The position numbers and the translations under genes were made by a program. Under the pieces are notes generated by a model, which worked only from the letters and a program-made list of their open reading frames with translations, did not search any database and was not told where the DNA came from. Below are positions 45,373 through 55,013 of a stretch of DNA of 64,000 nucleotides, one piece after another (the first letter of the stretch is position 1; each line of letters starts with the position of its first letter). This DNA is from Opitutaceae bacterium (GTDB taxonomy: Bacteria; Verrucomicrobiota; Verrucomicrobiia; Opitutales; Opitutaceae). The stretch spans positions 1,116,001-1,180,000 of the forward strand of contig JAIXWY010000011.1 of assembly GCA_027490995.1 (NCBI GenBank), in the 5' to 3' direction.

Positions 45373-46665
45373 ATGTCCCAAACGACGTCTTCGTTTCCCC
45401 TCCTGACCCGGCGCGTGGCGCTTCGCCACGGTCTGACCGGACTCTTCGCCGCCACGGCTGCCCCGACGTTCTTCTCCGGCCGGCTCTGGGGCCAGACTGC
45501 TCCGTCTAACCGCATCCATGTCGGAATCATCGGCAACGGTTTGATCGCCCAATCTCACGTGGGCGCCCTGCTCGGCCGAGACGATTGCCGCATCGTCGCC
45601 CTCAGCGATGTGTGGCAGACTGCGGCGACTCGCATGCAGGACCGGATCGCCAAGGTCTATGGAGCCGGCGGCGCACCCGCGATCCATCGACGGTTTGAAG
45701 ACCTGCTGGCGCGCCCCGACGTCGACGCGGTGTTCATCTGCACGCCCGATCACTGGCACGCCCCCATCGCCAAGGCCGCGCTGCTCGCCGGCAAGGATGT
45801 CTACTGCGAGAAGCCACTCACGCTCACGGTCCGCGAGGGTCGCGTCCTCGTCGATACGGCCCGCAGCTGCGGTCGCATTCTGCAGACGGGCACGCAGCAG
45901 CGCTCCAACGGCGCCTTCCGCAGGGCCGCAACCATGATCCGGCACGGATGGATCGGAGACCTCCTCGGGATTCGCGCCGTGCTCGGCGAGTTTCCTCTGC
46001 CCAAAGCCTTGCCCGAAATGCCGATCCCCGCGGATCTGGACTACGACCGCTGGCTCGGACCCACGCCGTGGCGTCCCTACCATCCCGATCGCATCGTCGG
46101 CAACTACGGTGGCGGCTGGCGCGTCTACAATGAATACGGTGGCCGCAAGAACGGCGATTGGGGCGCACACCATTTTGACATCATCCAGTGGGCCCTCGGC
46201 ATGGATACATCAGGCCCCGTGGAGTTCATTCCCAAGGGATGGAACGGCACGCCGTGGCAAACGCACCGCTACGCCAACGGCGTCGCCGTCGAGCGGGTCG
46301 ATCAAGTGCCTCACGGGATGATCGAATTCCGCGGCACGCGCGGGACGCTCTGGGTCGGGCGCAACGATGTGCTGCAGTCTGACCCCGCTCCCCTCGCCTC
46401 CCGAGTTGTGCCGCCGGACCAAGCCCATCTCTACGCGAGCGACGACCACCACACGGACTTCTTCCGCAGCATCCGTTCGCGACAGCGCCCGATCTGTGAT
46501 GTGGAGGTCGGCCATCGCACCGCCACGGCCTGCCACTTGAACAACATCGCCGAGTGGGTCCGACGGCCGGTGCGCTGGGATCCAGCCAAAGAAGAAATCA
46601 TCGGCGATCCCGTCGCCAGCCGCTTCCTCGATCGGCCACGCCGCGCACCGTACGCCATCTTCTGA
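45373..46665 (+). CDS. Tat-exported Gfo/Idh/MocA-family oxidoreductase
   Basis: A 430-residue NAD(P)-dependent oxidoreductase. A Tat-like signal (LTRRVALRHGLTGLFAATAA) is followed by a Rossmann domain starting IHVGIIGNGLIAQSHVG. The family's catalytic YCEKPLTL motif is present, as are HWHAPIAKAAL and GDWGAHHFDIIQWAL in the C-terminal alpha/beta domain. Secreted members of this family are abundant in Planctomycetes and Verrucomicrobia and act on sugars or sugar derivatives; some are glycoside-oxidising enzymes. It is divergent from the ThuA gene and 56 bases upstream of the HEAT-repeat gene. Substrate unknown. Confidence 0.92.
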   Translation: MSQTTSSFPLLTRRVALRHGLTGLFAATAAPTFFSGRLWGQTAPSNRIHVGIIGNGLIAQSHVGALLGRDDCRIVALSDVWQTAATRMQDRIAKVYGAGGAPAIHRRFEDLLARPDVDAVFICTPDHWHAPIAKAALLAGKDVYCEKPLTLTVREGRVLVDTARSCGRILQTGTQQRSNGAFRRAATMIRHGWIGDLLGIRAVLGEFPLPKALPEMPIPADLDYDRWLGPTPWRPYHPDRIVGNYGGGWRVYNEYGGRKNGDWGAHHFDIIQWALGMDTSGPVEFIPKGWNGTPWQTHRYANGVAVERVDQVPHGMIEFRGTRGTLWVGRNDVLQSDPAPLASRVVPPDQAHLYASDDHHTDFFRSIRSRQRPICDVEVGHRTATACHLNNIAEWVRRPVRWDPAKEEIIGDPVASRFLDRPRRAPYAIF

Positions 46666-46721
46666 GCGTTGCCGTTCCCTCCGCGTCGCCCGCCCTCACT
46701 TTGTTCCGCGTTCATCGCTCC

Positions 46722-49067
46722 ATGACGTCTTTCCCTTTTCCCTTCCGCCAGTCGGCACGCTTCGCCTCCTTCCTGATCGCCCTGCCGCTCGCCGCCCAGA
46801 CGGCAGCTCCCAGCAACCAGGCCGGTCCACCTCCCCGGCCCGCCGATGCCAAGGCCCTCGGCATCGCCTCGCGCGCCGATTACCAAGACGATCCCAAGCT
46901 CTTCGATAAGCTCGATTTGGAAGTGGCAGCCGTCGGCCGCGACGCGGCACTACTGCTGGATCTGGAAAAGAAGTTTACCGACCTACTCAGCTCCACCACC
47001 ACGACCGCCGCCGCCAAGCAGGCCATCGCGGAGCGACTCAGCCGCGTGATCGCAAGCGATCCGTCATCGCGCTCGCCGGCACTCCAGCTGCTCGGTCCGT
47101 GGCTCTCCGATCCCGCCCGTCAGGAACTCGCCCGCCTCGCCCTCGAACCGGTGCCCGGCGAGAACGTCGACAGCGCCTACCTACGCGCCCTCCGCCGCGC
47201 CGAGGGTTCCGCTAGGCTGGCGGTGGTGCAGGCTGTCGGAGCACGTCGGATCGCCAAGGCGGCACCCACCCTCGGTTCCTTGCTTGGGGACAAGGACCAG
47301 GCACTCGCGGATGCCGCCGCCGCCTCGCTCGGAGCGATCGCCACGCCGCGTGCCTTCGGTATCCTCAGGGAACACCAGACGCCCCTCACCCCCGCCATCC
47401 TGAGCGCTCGGCTCGACGCCGCGGCACGCCAGCCCACAAAAGTGGCTTCCGCGGCCTACCGCGAACTCGCCGCCGACCGCTCCGCGCCCGATGCCATCCG
47501 CCAACGGGCTTTCCGTTCCCTCCTGTCCATCTCCTCCAAGGAGGCGACCGACCTCATCCTCGAGGCACTGCGCAGCACCGAGGCCTCCCGGCGCCAGGTT
47601 GCGCTCGAAGCCATCGCCGATCTGAAGGACACGAACGCCGTCACCGCGCTGACTCAGGCGCTGCCCAGACTCGATGCCTCCACTCAGGCCGCCGTCATCG
47701 CGGCGTTCAGTCGCCGAGGCGATGCCGCCGCAGTACCCGCAATCATCACGGCGTCGGCCAACGCCGCACCGGAGCCGCGAGTCGCCGCCATCGAGGCCCT
47801 CGGCGCACTGCCGGGTGGCGCAGAGTCGGTCAGCCGCTTGGCCGACCTCATTGTCGCGGGCGGCGCCGACGCCAAGCCGGCCATTCAAAGTCTGTCGATC
47901 CTTCGCGGCGACGGCGTAAGCGAGGCGATCGCCACGGGTGCCCGGACGGGTGACCCGCTCCGGCGCGCCGCCTTCATCCGGCAACTCGGGCTGCGCGGTA
48001 CCGCCTCCGAACTGGCCTTCCTTCTCGGTCTCCACCGCGACCCGGCCCTCCCGGTCCGCCTCGCCGCGCTCGAAGCTCTCGATATCCTCGCCACGACCGA
48101 GCACGAACGCGCCTTGATCACGTGGGCGACCGCGGCGACTGATCCCTCCGAACGCACCCGCGCCGTGCGCACCTACCTCGCCGCCACCCTGCGCGCCCCG
48201 GACACGCTCGACCGCACGCGCTTGCTCGTCAGCGAGCTCGACGGCGGCGATCGCGCCACGCAGCTCCTCTTCCTCCCGGCCTTGCCGCGACTCCCCAATC
48301 CGGACACGGTCGCGCTCGGCGGCCGTCTCGCCCGATCCGCCGACGCCGAGGTCGCCGAGGCCGCGCTCGCCGCGCTCACCCGCTGGCCAAACAGCGCCGC
48401 CGGCACCGTCCTCGTCAGCCTCGCCGAAGAACGCCCCGCGGTCCAGGCCCGGGCCAGTGACGCCGCAACTCGCCTCTTCGAGCGTGATGTCGGAGCCCCC
48501 AGCGTCGAACGCATCGATTCCCTCGCTCGGCTGCTGCGCCTTTCCCCAGAGTCCGGCTTGCTGCGTCGGCAACTGCTCCTGCTCAGCCGCGCCACCGATG
48601 CGCGCGCACTCGCCGCAGTCGAGAGCGTGAAAGCGAACGCCTCCGTCACCTCGGAGATCGAGGACACCCTGCTGGCAATCCGTGCGAACCTGACTGGTGC
48701 TCCCGCGCTCACCGCTTCCGATCGCGTGGATCACCTCGCTCGCATGCTCGACGGACAACCCCAGACCGCATGGAGCGTACGCGCGGACCGGGACTCTTGG
48801 CTGCAGATCGACTTTCGCGCGGTGCGCCCCATCCGACGCCTCACTCTCGACCGCGGCAATCTCCGCAACGACTTTCCAGAGCGCTACGAGGTATTCGTGA
48901 CCGACAATCCCGCCGAGCCCGGCGCTCCCCGCGTGACCGGCGAGGGCGCGCGTGACCAGTCCAACATTGAGCTCCCGGCCGGTATCCGCGGACGTTACGT
49001 CATCATCCGCAGCCGCGGTGCGCGCGAGGACGGCAAGTGGTCGGTGGCGGAACTGCGGGTTGATTAG
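46722..49067 (+). CDS. Secreted HEAT-repeat protein with C-terminal F5/8-type (discoidin) domain
   Basis: A 781-residue protein with a signal peptide (SARFASFLIALPLAAQTA). Residues about 130-640 are a long series of 30-residue helical HEAT-like repeats, each with an Ala-rich pair of helices (for example RRQVALEAIADLKDTNAVTA and VRLAALEALDILATTE). The last 120 residues form a beta-sandwich of F5/8-type C (discoidin) style with LDGQPQTAWSVRADRDSWLQ, VRPIRRLTLD, and a terminal VIIRSRGAREDGKWSVAELR. Such domains bind sugars, so the protein may be a cell-surface scaffold. It follows the Gfo/Idh/MocA gene by 56 bases. No catalytic motif is visible. Confidence 0.85.
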   Translation: MTSFPFPFRQSARFASFLIALPLAAQTAAPSNQAGPPPRPADAKALGIASRADYQDDPKLFDKLDLEVAAVGRDAALLLDLEKKFTDLLSSTTTTAAAKQAIAERLSRVIASDPSSRSPALQLLGPWLSDPARQELARLALEPVPGENVDSAYLRALRRAEGSARLAVVQAVGARRIAKAAPTLGSLLGDKDQALADAAAASLGAIATPRAFGILREHQTPLTPAILSARLDAAARQPTKVASAAYRELAADRSAPDAIRQRAFRSLLSISSKEATDLILEALRSTEASRRQVALEAIADLKDTNAVTALTQALPRLDASTQAAVIAAFSRRGDAAAVPAIITASANAAPEPRVAAIEALGALPGGAESVSRLADLIVAGGADAKPAIQSLSILRGDGVSEAIATGARTGDPLRRAAFIRQLGLRGTASELAFLLGLHRDPALPVRLAALEALDILATTEHERALITWATAATDPSERTRAVRTYLAATLRAPDTLDRTRLLVSELDGGDRATQLLFLPALPRLPNPDTVALGGRLARSADAEVAEAALAALTRWPNSAAGTVLVSLAEERPAVQARASDAATRLFERDVGAPSVERIDSLARLLRLSPESGLLRRQLLLLSRATDARALAAVESVKANASVTSEIEDTLLAIRANLTGAPALTASDRVDHLARMLDGQPQTAWSVRADRDSWLQIDFRAVRPIRRLTLDRGNLRNDFPERYEVFVTDNPAEPGAPRVTGEGARDQSNIELPAGIRGRYVIIRSRGAREDGKWSVAELRVD

Positions 49068-49195
49068 AGATCCGTACGGTCGGCGGCGTCCGCACACCGC
49101 AGTCGCCTCACGGCGGCCCGGAGGACAAACATTGCGCTTCCTCCGCGCGCGGTGAACTGGCAGGGTGCAGGGGCTTTCGGCGCCCCCACCCCGCC

Positions 49196-50683
49196 ATGAC
49201 CCTTTCCCCGGTCGACTGGATCATCATCGTCGTCTACCTCGTCGGCTGCCTTGTCGCCGGCCTGTGGATGCGCCGCTACGTCCGCGGCGTACAGGAATTC
49301 GCCGTCGCGGGACGGCACATGGACGTGAACCTCGGCATCGCCTCGCTGGCGGCCACCGAGCTCGGCCTCGTGACCATCATGTACGCGGCCCAACTTGGCT
49401 ATGAGAAGGGCTTCGCCGGAGCGACGATCGGCGTCGTGATCTGGGGTGCGATGTGGCTGGTGGGCCGCACCGGATTTGTGATTGTCCCGATGCGCAACGC
49501 CGGGGTGATGACCATCCCGGAGCTTTTCGAGAAGCGCTTTGGCACGCGCGTGCGTTGGCTGGCCGGATTCTTCGTGGCGGTGGGTGGCCTGCTCAACATG
49601 GGCATCTTCCTGCGCCTCGGCGGCGAGTTTCTCGTGCACGCCACCGGACTGCCCCCGGGGTACCTGGAGTGGGTGATGACCGCTCTCCTCGGGCTGGTCC
49701 TGCTCTACACGATGTTGGGCGGCATGCTCTCCGTGCTGGTGACGGACTACCTGCAATTCCTGGTGATGGGCGTGGGCATCGTGGCCGTCTCGGTGGTCGT
49801 GCTCTGGCACACGGGTTGGGGCAACCTGGTCGGCGGCCTGGATGCGGCATGGCAAGCGGGGCAACTCAAGGCCCACCCCTACAACCCCCTCCACGCCTCG
49901 AACTTCGGCTGGGGCTACCTTCTCTGGCAGGCGGCCTTCCAGATCGCGTGTGCGACCACTTGGCAGACGCAGATCAGCCGTGTACTCGCGGCGCGCGATG
50001 CCGCGACCGCGCAGAGGATGTATCGTCGGACGTCCTTCTACTTTGTCGGCCGCTTCCTGCTCCCCGCGCTCTGGGGCGCCGCGGCGTTTGTCTGGTTCGC
50101 GAACCAAGGTGGGCTGCCCGAAGGCGTGACCTCACTCACTGCGATGCCGCAGTACCTCAGCCTCATCCTCCCGATCGGCCTGATCGGCATCGTGGTCGCC
50201 GGGATGCTCGCGGCCGAGATGTCGACGGACAGCGGCTACATGCTCACGTGGGGCACCGTGATCTACAACGATCTCGTGCGACCGTGCCTGCGCCGCCCGC
50301 TCACCGCCAAGGCGGAGCTCCTGCTGACGCGCCTGCTGGTTCTGGCTATTGCGCTGTTTCTCCTCGTTTACGGGCTGTGGTACGAGCTTCCCGGTAACGC
50401 GTGGGATTACCTCGCGGTCACGGGCAACATCTACCTCGCGAGTGTCTTCACGCTCTTGGTCGCGGGCCTGTATTGGCCCCGCGCGACCCCGACTGGCGCG
50501 GCCGCTGCGCTCGTGCTCGGCGCGGTCGGGCCCATCCTCTTTCTGGTGATCGGAAAGTCGCATGCCATCGCCCCCGAGGTGGCAGGCGCCTCGTCCTTTG
50601 GGTTGGCCGCCGCCGGCATGATCGTCGGCTCCCTCCTCACCCGCCGCCCGCCCACCCCCGCAGCCACAACCGCCTGCGCATGA
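49196..50683 (+). CDS. Sodium:solute symporter (SSS family)
   Basis: A 495-residue transporter with thirteen or so helices. Family landmarks are DWIIIVVYLVGCLVAGLW, EFAVAGRHMDVNLGIASLAA, VMTIPELFEKRFGTRVRWLA, YTMLGGMLSVLVTDYLQF and GMLAAEMSTDSGYMLTWGTV. It differs clearly from the symporter at 26299, lacking its charged insert. The stop overlaps the start of a 53-residue membrane microprotein (ATGA). Neighbouring sugar-related genes suggest a sugar or sugar acid as substrate, which is inference. Confidence 0.92.
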   Translation: MTLSPVDWIIIVVYLVGCLVAGLWMRRYVRGVQEFAVAGRHMDVNLGIASLAATELGLVTIMYAAQLGYEKGFAGATIGVVIWGAMWLVGRTGFVIVPMRNAGVMTIPELFEKRFGTRVRWLAGFFVAVGGLLNMGIFLRLGGEFLVHATGLPPGYLEWVMTALLGLVLLYTMLGGMLSVLVTDYLQFLVMGVGIVAVSVVVLWHTGWGNLVGGLDAAWQAGQLKAHPYNPLHASNFGWGYLLWQAAFQIACATTWQTQISRVLAARDAATAQRMYRRTSFYFVGRFLLPALWGAAAFVWFANQGGLPEGVTSLTAMPQYLSLILPIGLIGIVVAGMLAAEMSTDSGYMLTWGTVIYNDLVRPCLRRPLTAKAELLLTRLLVLAIALFLLVYGLWYELPGNAWDYLAVTGNIYLASVFTLLVAGLYWPRATPTGAAAALVLGAVGPILFLVIGKSHAIAPEVAGASSFGLAAAGMIVGSLLTRRPPTPAATTACA

Positions 50684-50841
50684 ATTCGCTCCCCCTTGTT
50701 GTCTGGTCCATCCTGATCGCCGCGAGCATCGGCTGGTACGCCTTCCTCGTCGTCCACATCGGCCGCAAGGCGGGCGGAGAGATCCGGGAGCTGATCAAGA
50801 CCCTCTCCCAGCGCCCACCATCCGACCCGCCGACGTCCTAA
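50680..50841 (+). CDS. One-helix microprotein downstream of sodium:solute symporter
   Basis: A 53-residue protein with one N-terminal helix (about 5-26, LVVWSILIAASIGWYAFLVV) followed by a positively charged cytosolic tail (HIGRKAGGEIRELIKTL). Its ATG overlaps the symporter stop (ATGA), so it is probably translated together with it. No named family is recognised. It is a second case in this window of a microprotein directly coupled to an SSS symporter, with a different sequence and on the opposite side of the transporter gene. Confidence 0.72.
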   Translation: MNSLPLVVWSILIAASIGWYAFLVVHIGRKAGGEIRELIKTLSQRPPSDPPTS

Positions 50842-50891
50842 GCTCGCGCACCATGGCGCGGCAACCGGCGGCGCTCTCCGCGGGTCTGGTC

Positions 50892-50926
50892 AAAAAAACA
50901 GCCGCGCCCTCGGAAGGACGCGGCTG
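50892..50926 (-). terminator. Rho-independent terminator of rpsU
   Basis: On the minus strand CAGCCGCG pairs with CGCGGCTG around a short loop and is followed at once by seven T residues (50898-50892). It lies 41 bases after the rpsU stop. A textbook intrinsic terminator read directly from the sequence. Confidence 0.85.
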
Positions 50927-50967
50927 CCAGAAAACGGAACCGGGGACAGAAACGTCCCCGAAAAGAC

Positions 50968-51165
50968 TTAGTCAGCGTAACGACGGCGGAGCATCGCGGT
51001 GAAGGCCTGAACCTTCTCCTTGCGGCGACGCTTCTCGCAGGGCTTCTCGTAGTAGCGCTTCGCGCGGACGCCCTTGATGATGTTCTCGCGATCGAGCTTC
51101 TTCTTCATCCGGCGGATGGCACGGTCGATGGGCTCGTTCTTGCGAATCTTGATTTCGATGGACAT
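50968..51165 (-). CDS. rpsU: 30S ribosomal protein S21
   Basis: A 65-residue, Lys/Arg-rich protein matching bS21: MSIEIKIRKNEPIDRAIRRM at the start, KRYYEKPCEKRRRKE in the middle and an Arg-rich end. S21 sits at the 30S platform and helps start-site selection on mRNA. The ATG at 51165 is the natural start; the frame upstream is not conserved. A clear intrinsic terminator follows. The gene is divergent from dnaE across 143 bases that should hold both promoters. Confidence 0.96.
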   Translation of the reverse strand: MSIEIKIRKNEPIDRAIRRMKKKLDRENIIKGVRAKRYYEKPCEKRRRKEKVQAFTAMLRRRYAD

Positions 51166-51308
51166 GGCTCGGGAGTGAGGCGGCCGGAGGGCCGTGGGAA
51201 AAACGCCGATGAGGCCAAACCCCCCGGACCACGTCAACGGCTTTTTTCCAAGTGCCCGGTCGAAAGTCCACGCTTGCCCACACCCCACTCCCGTCTTGCC
51301 TAGCCACA

Positions 51309-54300
51309 GTGTCGTCCGCCGCCTCCGATTTCGTCCACCTCCACGTCCATAGCGACTACAGCCTCCTCGACGGAGCCTGCCGCATGGATCGCCTGATGGA
51401 CCGAGCCGCCGCCTTGGGCATGAAGGCGATCGCGCTCACCGACCATGGCAACATGTTTGGAGCCATCGAGTTCTACAACGCGGCGAAGGCCAAGGGGATC
51501 AAACCGCTAATCGGCTGCGAAATCTACATCACGGAGCACTCCCGACTCGACAAGCAGGGGCGGGCGGAAGACGGGAAGAGTTACTACCACTTGGGGTTGC
51601 TCGCCCGAAACCTGCAGGGCTACCGGAACCTGCTCAAGTTGGTGTCCGATTCCCATCTGCGGGGCTTTTATTACAAGCCCCGGGCAGACTTCGAGACACT
51701 GGCCAAGTACGCGGGAGGGCTGATCGGGTTCACCGGTTGCTTGGCGGCGTTGGTGCCGCAGCACCTGCTTCACAATCGCTTTGAGGACGCGCGCAAAGCC
51801 ACCGCACGCTACATCGACCTCTTCGGCCGCGAGAACTACTTCGTCGAAATCCAGGACCACGGCATTCCAGAACAGCGGCAGATCATCCCGGGACTGCTCA
51901 AGCTGGCCGAAGAGTTCCAACTCCAGGTCATCTGCACGAACGATGTCCACTACGTGCGCCACGAGGACGCCGAGCCGCACGACGCGCTGCTCTGCATCCA
52001 GACGGGGGCGAAGATCGCCGACACGAACCGGATGCGTTTCTCCGGCACGCAATTCTACCTGAAGAGCGCGGCCGAGATGGCCCGCCTCTTCGCCGAGATC
52101 CCGGAGTCGCTCACCAACACGCTCGCCGTGGCGGAAATGTGCGACCTGTCGATCCCCTTTCCGAAGGGCTCCGAGCGTTACCCGAAGTACCCGCTCACGC
52201 CGGAGATCGCGTCCAAGTTCGACCGCCCCGGCTACCTGCACGAGCTCTGTTGCGAGGGACTGCAGCAGCGCTACGGTTACGACTTCAAGGCCATCGCCAC
52301 GCGTCCGGTCGTCGCCGAGCGCCTCACCCGGCTCACCCAGCTCGCCCCCGGGCAGAAGCCATCCCCGCCTGACTACTCCCAACTGGCGCCCGAGGAACTG
52401 CTCGCGGTGCGCATGGGCTACGAACTCGCGATCATCCAGGTCACCGGCTTCGTCGACTACTTCCTCGTCGTCTGGGACTTCATCGCTTGGGCCAAGCAGC
52501 AGGGCATCCCGGTCGGCCCCGGCCGCGGCTCCGGCGCCGGTTGCCTCGTCGCGTACCTGCTGGGCATCACCAACATCGACCCGATCCGCTTCGGGCTCCT
52601 GTTCGAACGCTTCCTCAACCCCGAGCGCGTCTCGCCGCCCGACTTCGACATCGACTTCTGCATGCGCCGCCGCGGCGAGGTCATCACCTACGTCCGCCAG
52701 AAGTACGGCAACGACTGCGTCGCCAACATCATCACCTACGGTACCCTCGGGGCCAAGATGGTCATTCGCGACGTCGCTCGCGTGAACGATCTGCCGTTCG
52801 CCGAAGCCGATCGGCTCGCGAAGATGATCCCCGACGAGATCAACATCTCGCTCGAGGACGCCATCACCAAGAGCGCCGAGTTGCGGTCCGAGATCGACCG
52901 CAATCCCGTCGCCAAGCGCATCGTCGAGTCGGCCCGCGTCCTCGAGGGCATGGTCCGGAATACCGGCAAGCACGCCGCCGGCATTATCATCACCGACCAG
53001 CCGCTCGACGAGTTCGTGCCGCTCACGCTGCAGGAGGACGACGTGACGGTGCAGTTCGACATGAACGCAGTGGGCAAGCTCGGCCTGCTGAAGATGGACT
53101 TCCTCGGCCTGAAAACCCTGACGGTGATCGCCGACGCGGTGTCCAACGTCCATCGCTCCACGGATCCGCGCTTTGACATTGAACGGATCCCTCTCGAAGA
53201 CGCACCGACGTTCGCGCTGCTCAATTCCGGCCGGACCATCGGCGTCTTCCAGCTCGAATCGGGCGGCATGCAAAACGCCGCCAAGCTCGTCGGCATTTCC
53301 CACATCGACGATATCAACGCCGTAGGCGCGCTCTACCGTCCGGGCCCGATGGCGTTCATCCCGGACTACGCCCGCGGGAAACGCGATCCATCGTCCATTG
53401 CCTACCCACATCCGCTGCTCGAGTCGGTATTGAAGGAAACGTACGGCATCATCGTCTACCAAGAGCAGGTGATGGAGTGCGCCCGGATCATCGCGGGCTA
53501 CACGCTCGGCGGAGCCGACATGCTACGCCGCGCCATGGGCAAGAAAGACGCCGATGCCATGGCCAAGGAGCGCGTGAAGTTCGTCGAGGGTGCCCGGCGC
53601 CTCCACAGCCTCGACGACCGCCGCGCCAACGAGATTTTCGACCTGCTCAACAAGTTCGCGAGCTACGGCTTCAACAAATCCCACTCCGCCGCCTATGCTC
53701 TGGTCAGCTACCAGACCGCGTATCTGAAGGCCAACTACCCAGTGGAGTTCATGGCCGCGGTTCTGACCTCAGAACTGGGCAACGCGGAGAAGCTGGCCCA
53801 CTTTATTGCGGAGTGTGAGGCGATGGGACTCACGGTGCTGGGTCCGGACGTGAACGAGAGCCGCGAGACCTTCACCCCGCTGGTCGCCGGCGGGACGCGC
53901 GCGATCCGCTTCGGTCTCGCCGGCATCAAGGGCGTCGGGGAGGCCGCCGCGCAGCGGATCCTCACCGAGCGCGAGCGCGGCGGACCGTTCCGCGATTTCG
54001 AGGACTTCATCCAGCGCGTCGACCCGAAGGCACTCAACAAGCGCGTGCTGGAACACCTGGTGAAGACGGGGGCGTTCGATTTCTCCGGCGCATCACGCAA
54101 GCGACTGTTTGACGGAATCGACGGCGCACTCGCCACCGCTTCATCCCAGGCACGGGATCGGGCCGCGGGCCAGAATACGTTCCTCGACCTGTTGGCGGAA
54201 CCTGCCCCAGCCCCACGACGGACGGCGAAGGCGGCCGACGAGCGGGCCGCCTCCCCTCGCGCCGGCGGCGCTCCCGTCGTCACGTCGGAGTCCGGGGACG

Positions 54301-55001
54301 AATTCTCCGCGGCGGAGCGGCTACAATTTGAGAAGGAGTTACTCGGCTTCTATTTGTCCGGACATCCCTTGAACGTCTACGCGGGCTTGTCTGAAGCGCT
54401 TGATACGTTCGCCCCAGGCGAGCTGCTGAGCCAGGCTGACCGCACGGAGTTCAGGCTGTGCGGCGTCGTTGGCAACCTCGCGAAGAAATTGTCCAAGAAG
54501 GACAATCGACCGTGGATGGCGTTCACGCTCGCCACTAAACAGGCGACGCTGCCGCTGAACATGTTCGCCGACGCGTACGCGAGCTACGGACATCTTCTCT
54601 CCGAGAACGCGGTGGTCGCCGTGCTGGGCACCATCCTCAAAGGCGACGATGGGGCGAGGATCAACGTGAAGGAGTGCTACCCGCTCGATGCCCATACGGC
54701 ACAGTCGATCCGACGCGTCACGTGGCTCGTGGATTCTCGCCACGCGGAGGCGGGCGATTTTCTCACCGCTCTGCGCGCCTCGCTCAACGCTCATGTCGGC
54801 GATACCCGGACCGAGCTGGCGATGGCGCTCGGGGAGCGCTTCGCCCCCGTTGCAGAGGTCAGCACCGCCCTCGGATGGAAGGTCGCAGGGGCCGAGTTCC
54901 AGCGCCTGCGAAGCCATCCCGCCGTGCTCGGCGTCGAGGTCGAGGCCAAGCCGCTGAGTCTGAAAGAAGTCCGGCGCTGGCCCAAGCGCGGCGACCGCTA
55001 G
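51309..55001 (+). CDS. dnaE: DNA polymerase III alpha subunit
   Basis: A 1230-residue replicative polymerase subunit. The PHP domain starts with DFVHLHVHSDYSLLDGACR and ALTDHGNMFGAIEF. The polymerase active site shows GPGRGSGAGCLVAYLLGI and PDFDIDFCMRRRGEVI with catalytic Asp residues, then GKHAAGIIITDQPL, LKMDFLGLKTLTVI and RPGPMAFIPDYARGK. Helix-hairpin-helix and OB-fold regions follow (RLCGVVGNLAKKLSKK, PLNMFADAYASYGHLL). The GTG at 51309 (VSSAASDFVHL) starts just before the PHP domain; a GTG at 51252 would add an unconserved extension. Length is typical of DnaE1. Confidence 0.96.
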   Translation: MSSAASDFVHLHVHSDYSLLDGACRMDRLMDRAAALGMKAIALTDHGNMFGAIEFYNAAKAKGIKPLIGCEIYITEHSRLDKQGRAEDGKSYYHLGLLARNLQGYRNLLKLVSDSHLRGFYYKPRADFETLAKYAGGLIGFTGCLAALVPQHLLHNRFEDARKATARYIDLFGRENYFVEIQDHGIPEQRQIIPGLLKLAEEFQLQVICTNDVHYVRHEDAEPHDALLCIQTGAKIADTNRMRFSGTQFYLKSAAEMARLFAEIPESLTNTLAVAEMCDLSIPFPKGSERYPKYPLTPEIASKFDRPGYLHELCCEGLQQRYGYDFKAIATRPVVAERLTRLTQLAPGQKPSPPDYSQLAPEELLAVRMGYELAIIQVTGFVDYFLVVWDFIAWAKQQGIPVGPGRGSGAGCLVAYLLGITNIDPIRFGLLFERFLNPERVSPPDFDIDFCMRRRGEVITYVRQKYGNDCVANIITYGTLGAKMVIRDVARVNDLPFAEADRLAKMIPDEINISLEDAITKSAELRSEIDRNPVAKRIVESARVLEGMVRNTGKHAAGIIITDQPLDEFVPLTLQEDDVTVQFDMNAVGKLGLLKMDFLGLKTLTVIADAVSNVHRSTDPRFDIERIPLEDAPTFALLNSGRTIGVFQLESGGMQNAAKLVGISHIDDINAVGALYRPGPMAFIPDYARGKRDPSSIAYPHPLLESVLKETYGIIVYQEQVMECARIIAGYTLGGADMLRRAMGKKDADAMAKERVKFVEGARRLHSLDDRRANEIFDLLNKFASYGFNKSHSAAYALVSYQTAYLKANYPVEFMAAVLTSELGNAEKLAHFIAECEAMGLTVLGPDVNESRETFTPLVAGGTRAIRFGLAGIKGVGEAAAQRILTERERGGPFRDFEDFIQRVDPKALNKRVLEHLVKTGAFDFSGASRKRLFDGIDGALATASSQARDRAAGQNTFLDLLAEPAPAPRRTAKAADERAASPRAGGAPVVTSESGDEFSAAERLQFEKELLGFYLSGHPLNVYAGLSEALDTFAPGELLSQADRTEFRLCGVVGNLAKKLSKKDNRPWMAFTLATKQATLPLNMFADAYASYGHLLSENAVVAVLGTILKGDDGARINVKECYPLDAHTAQSIRRVTWLVDSRHAEAGDFLTALRASLNAHVGDTRTELAMALGERFAPVAEVSTALGWKVAGAEFQRLRSHPAVLGVEVEAKPLSLKEVRRWPKRGDR

Positions 55002-55013
55002 TCGCCCGCACGG

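Noticed and set aside
43845-45509. 554-residue plus-strand frame
   Set aside because: Antisense to the ThuA gene and spanning its intergenic region; composition is Arg/Pro/His-rich and no fold is suggested.
47181-49097. 638-residue frame opposite the HEAT-repeat gene
   Set aside because: A Gly/Glu/Arg-rich shadow of the Ala-rich repeats.
51507-53462. 651-residue frame opposite dnaE
   Set aside because: Shadow of a conserved gene; no recognisable motif.
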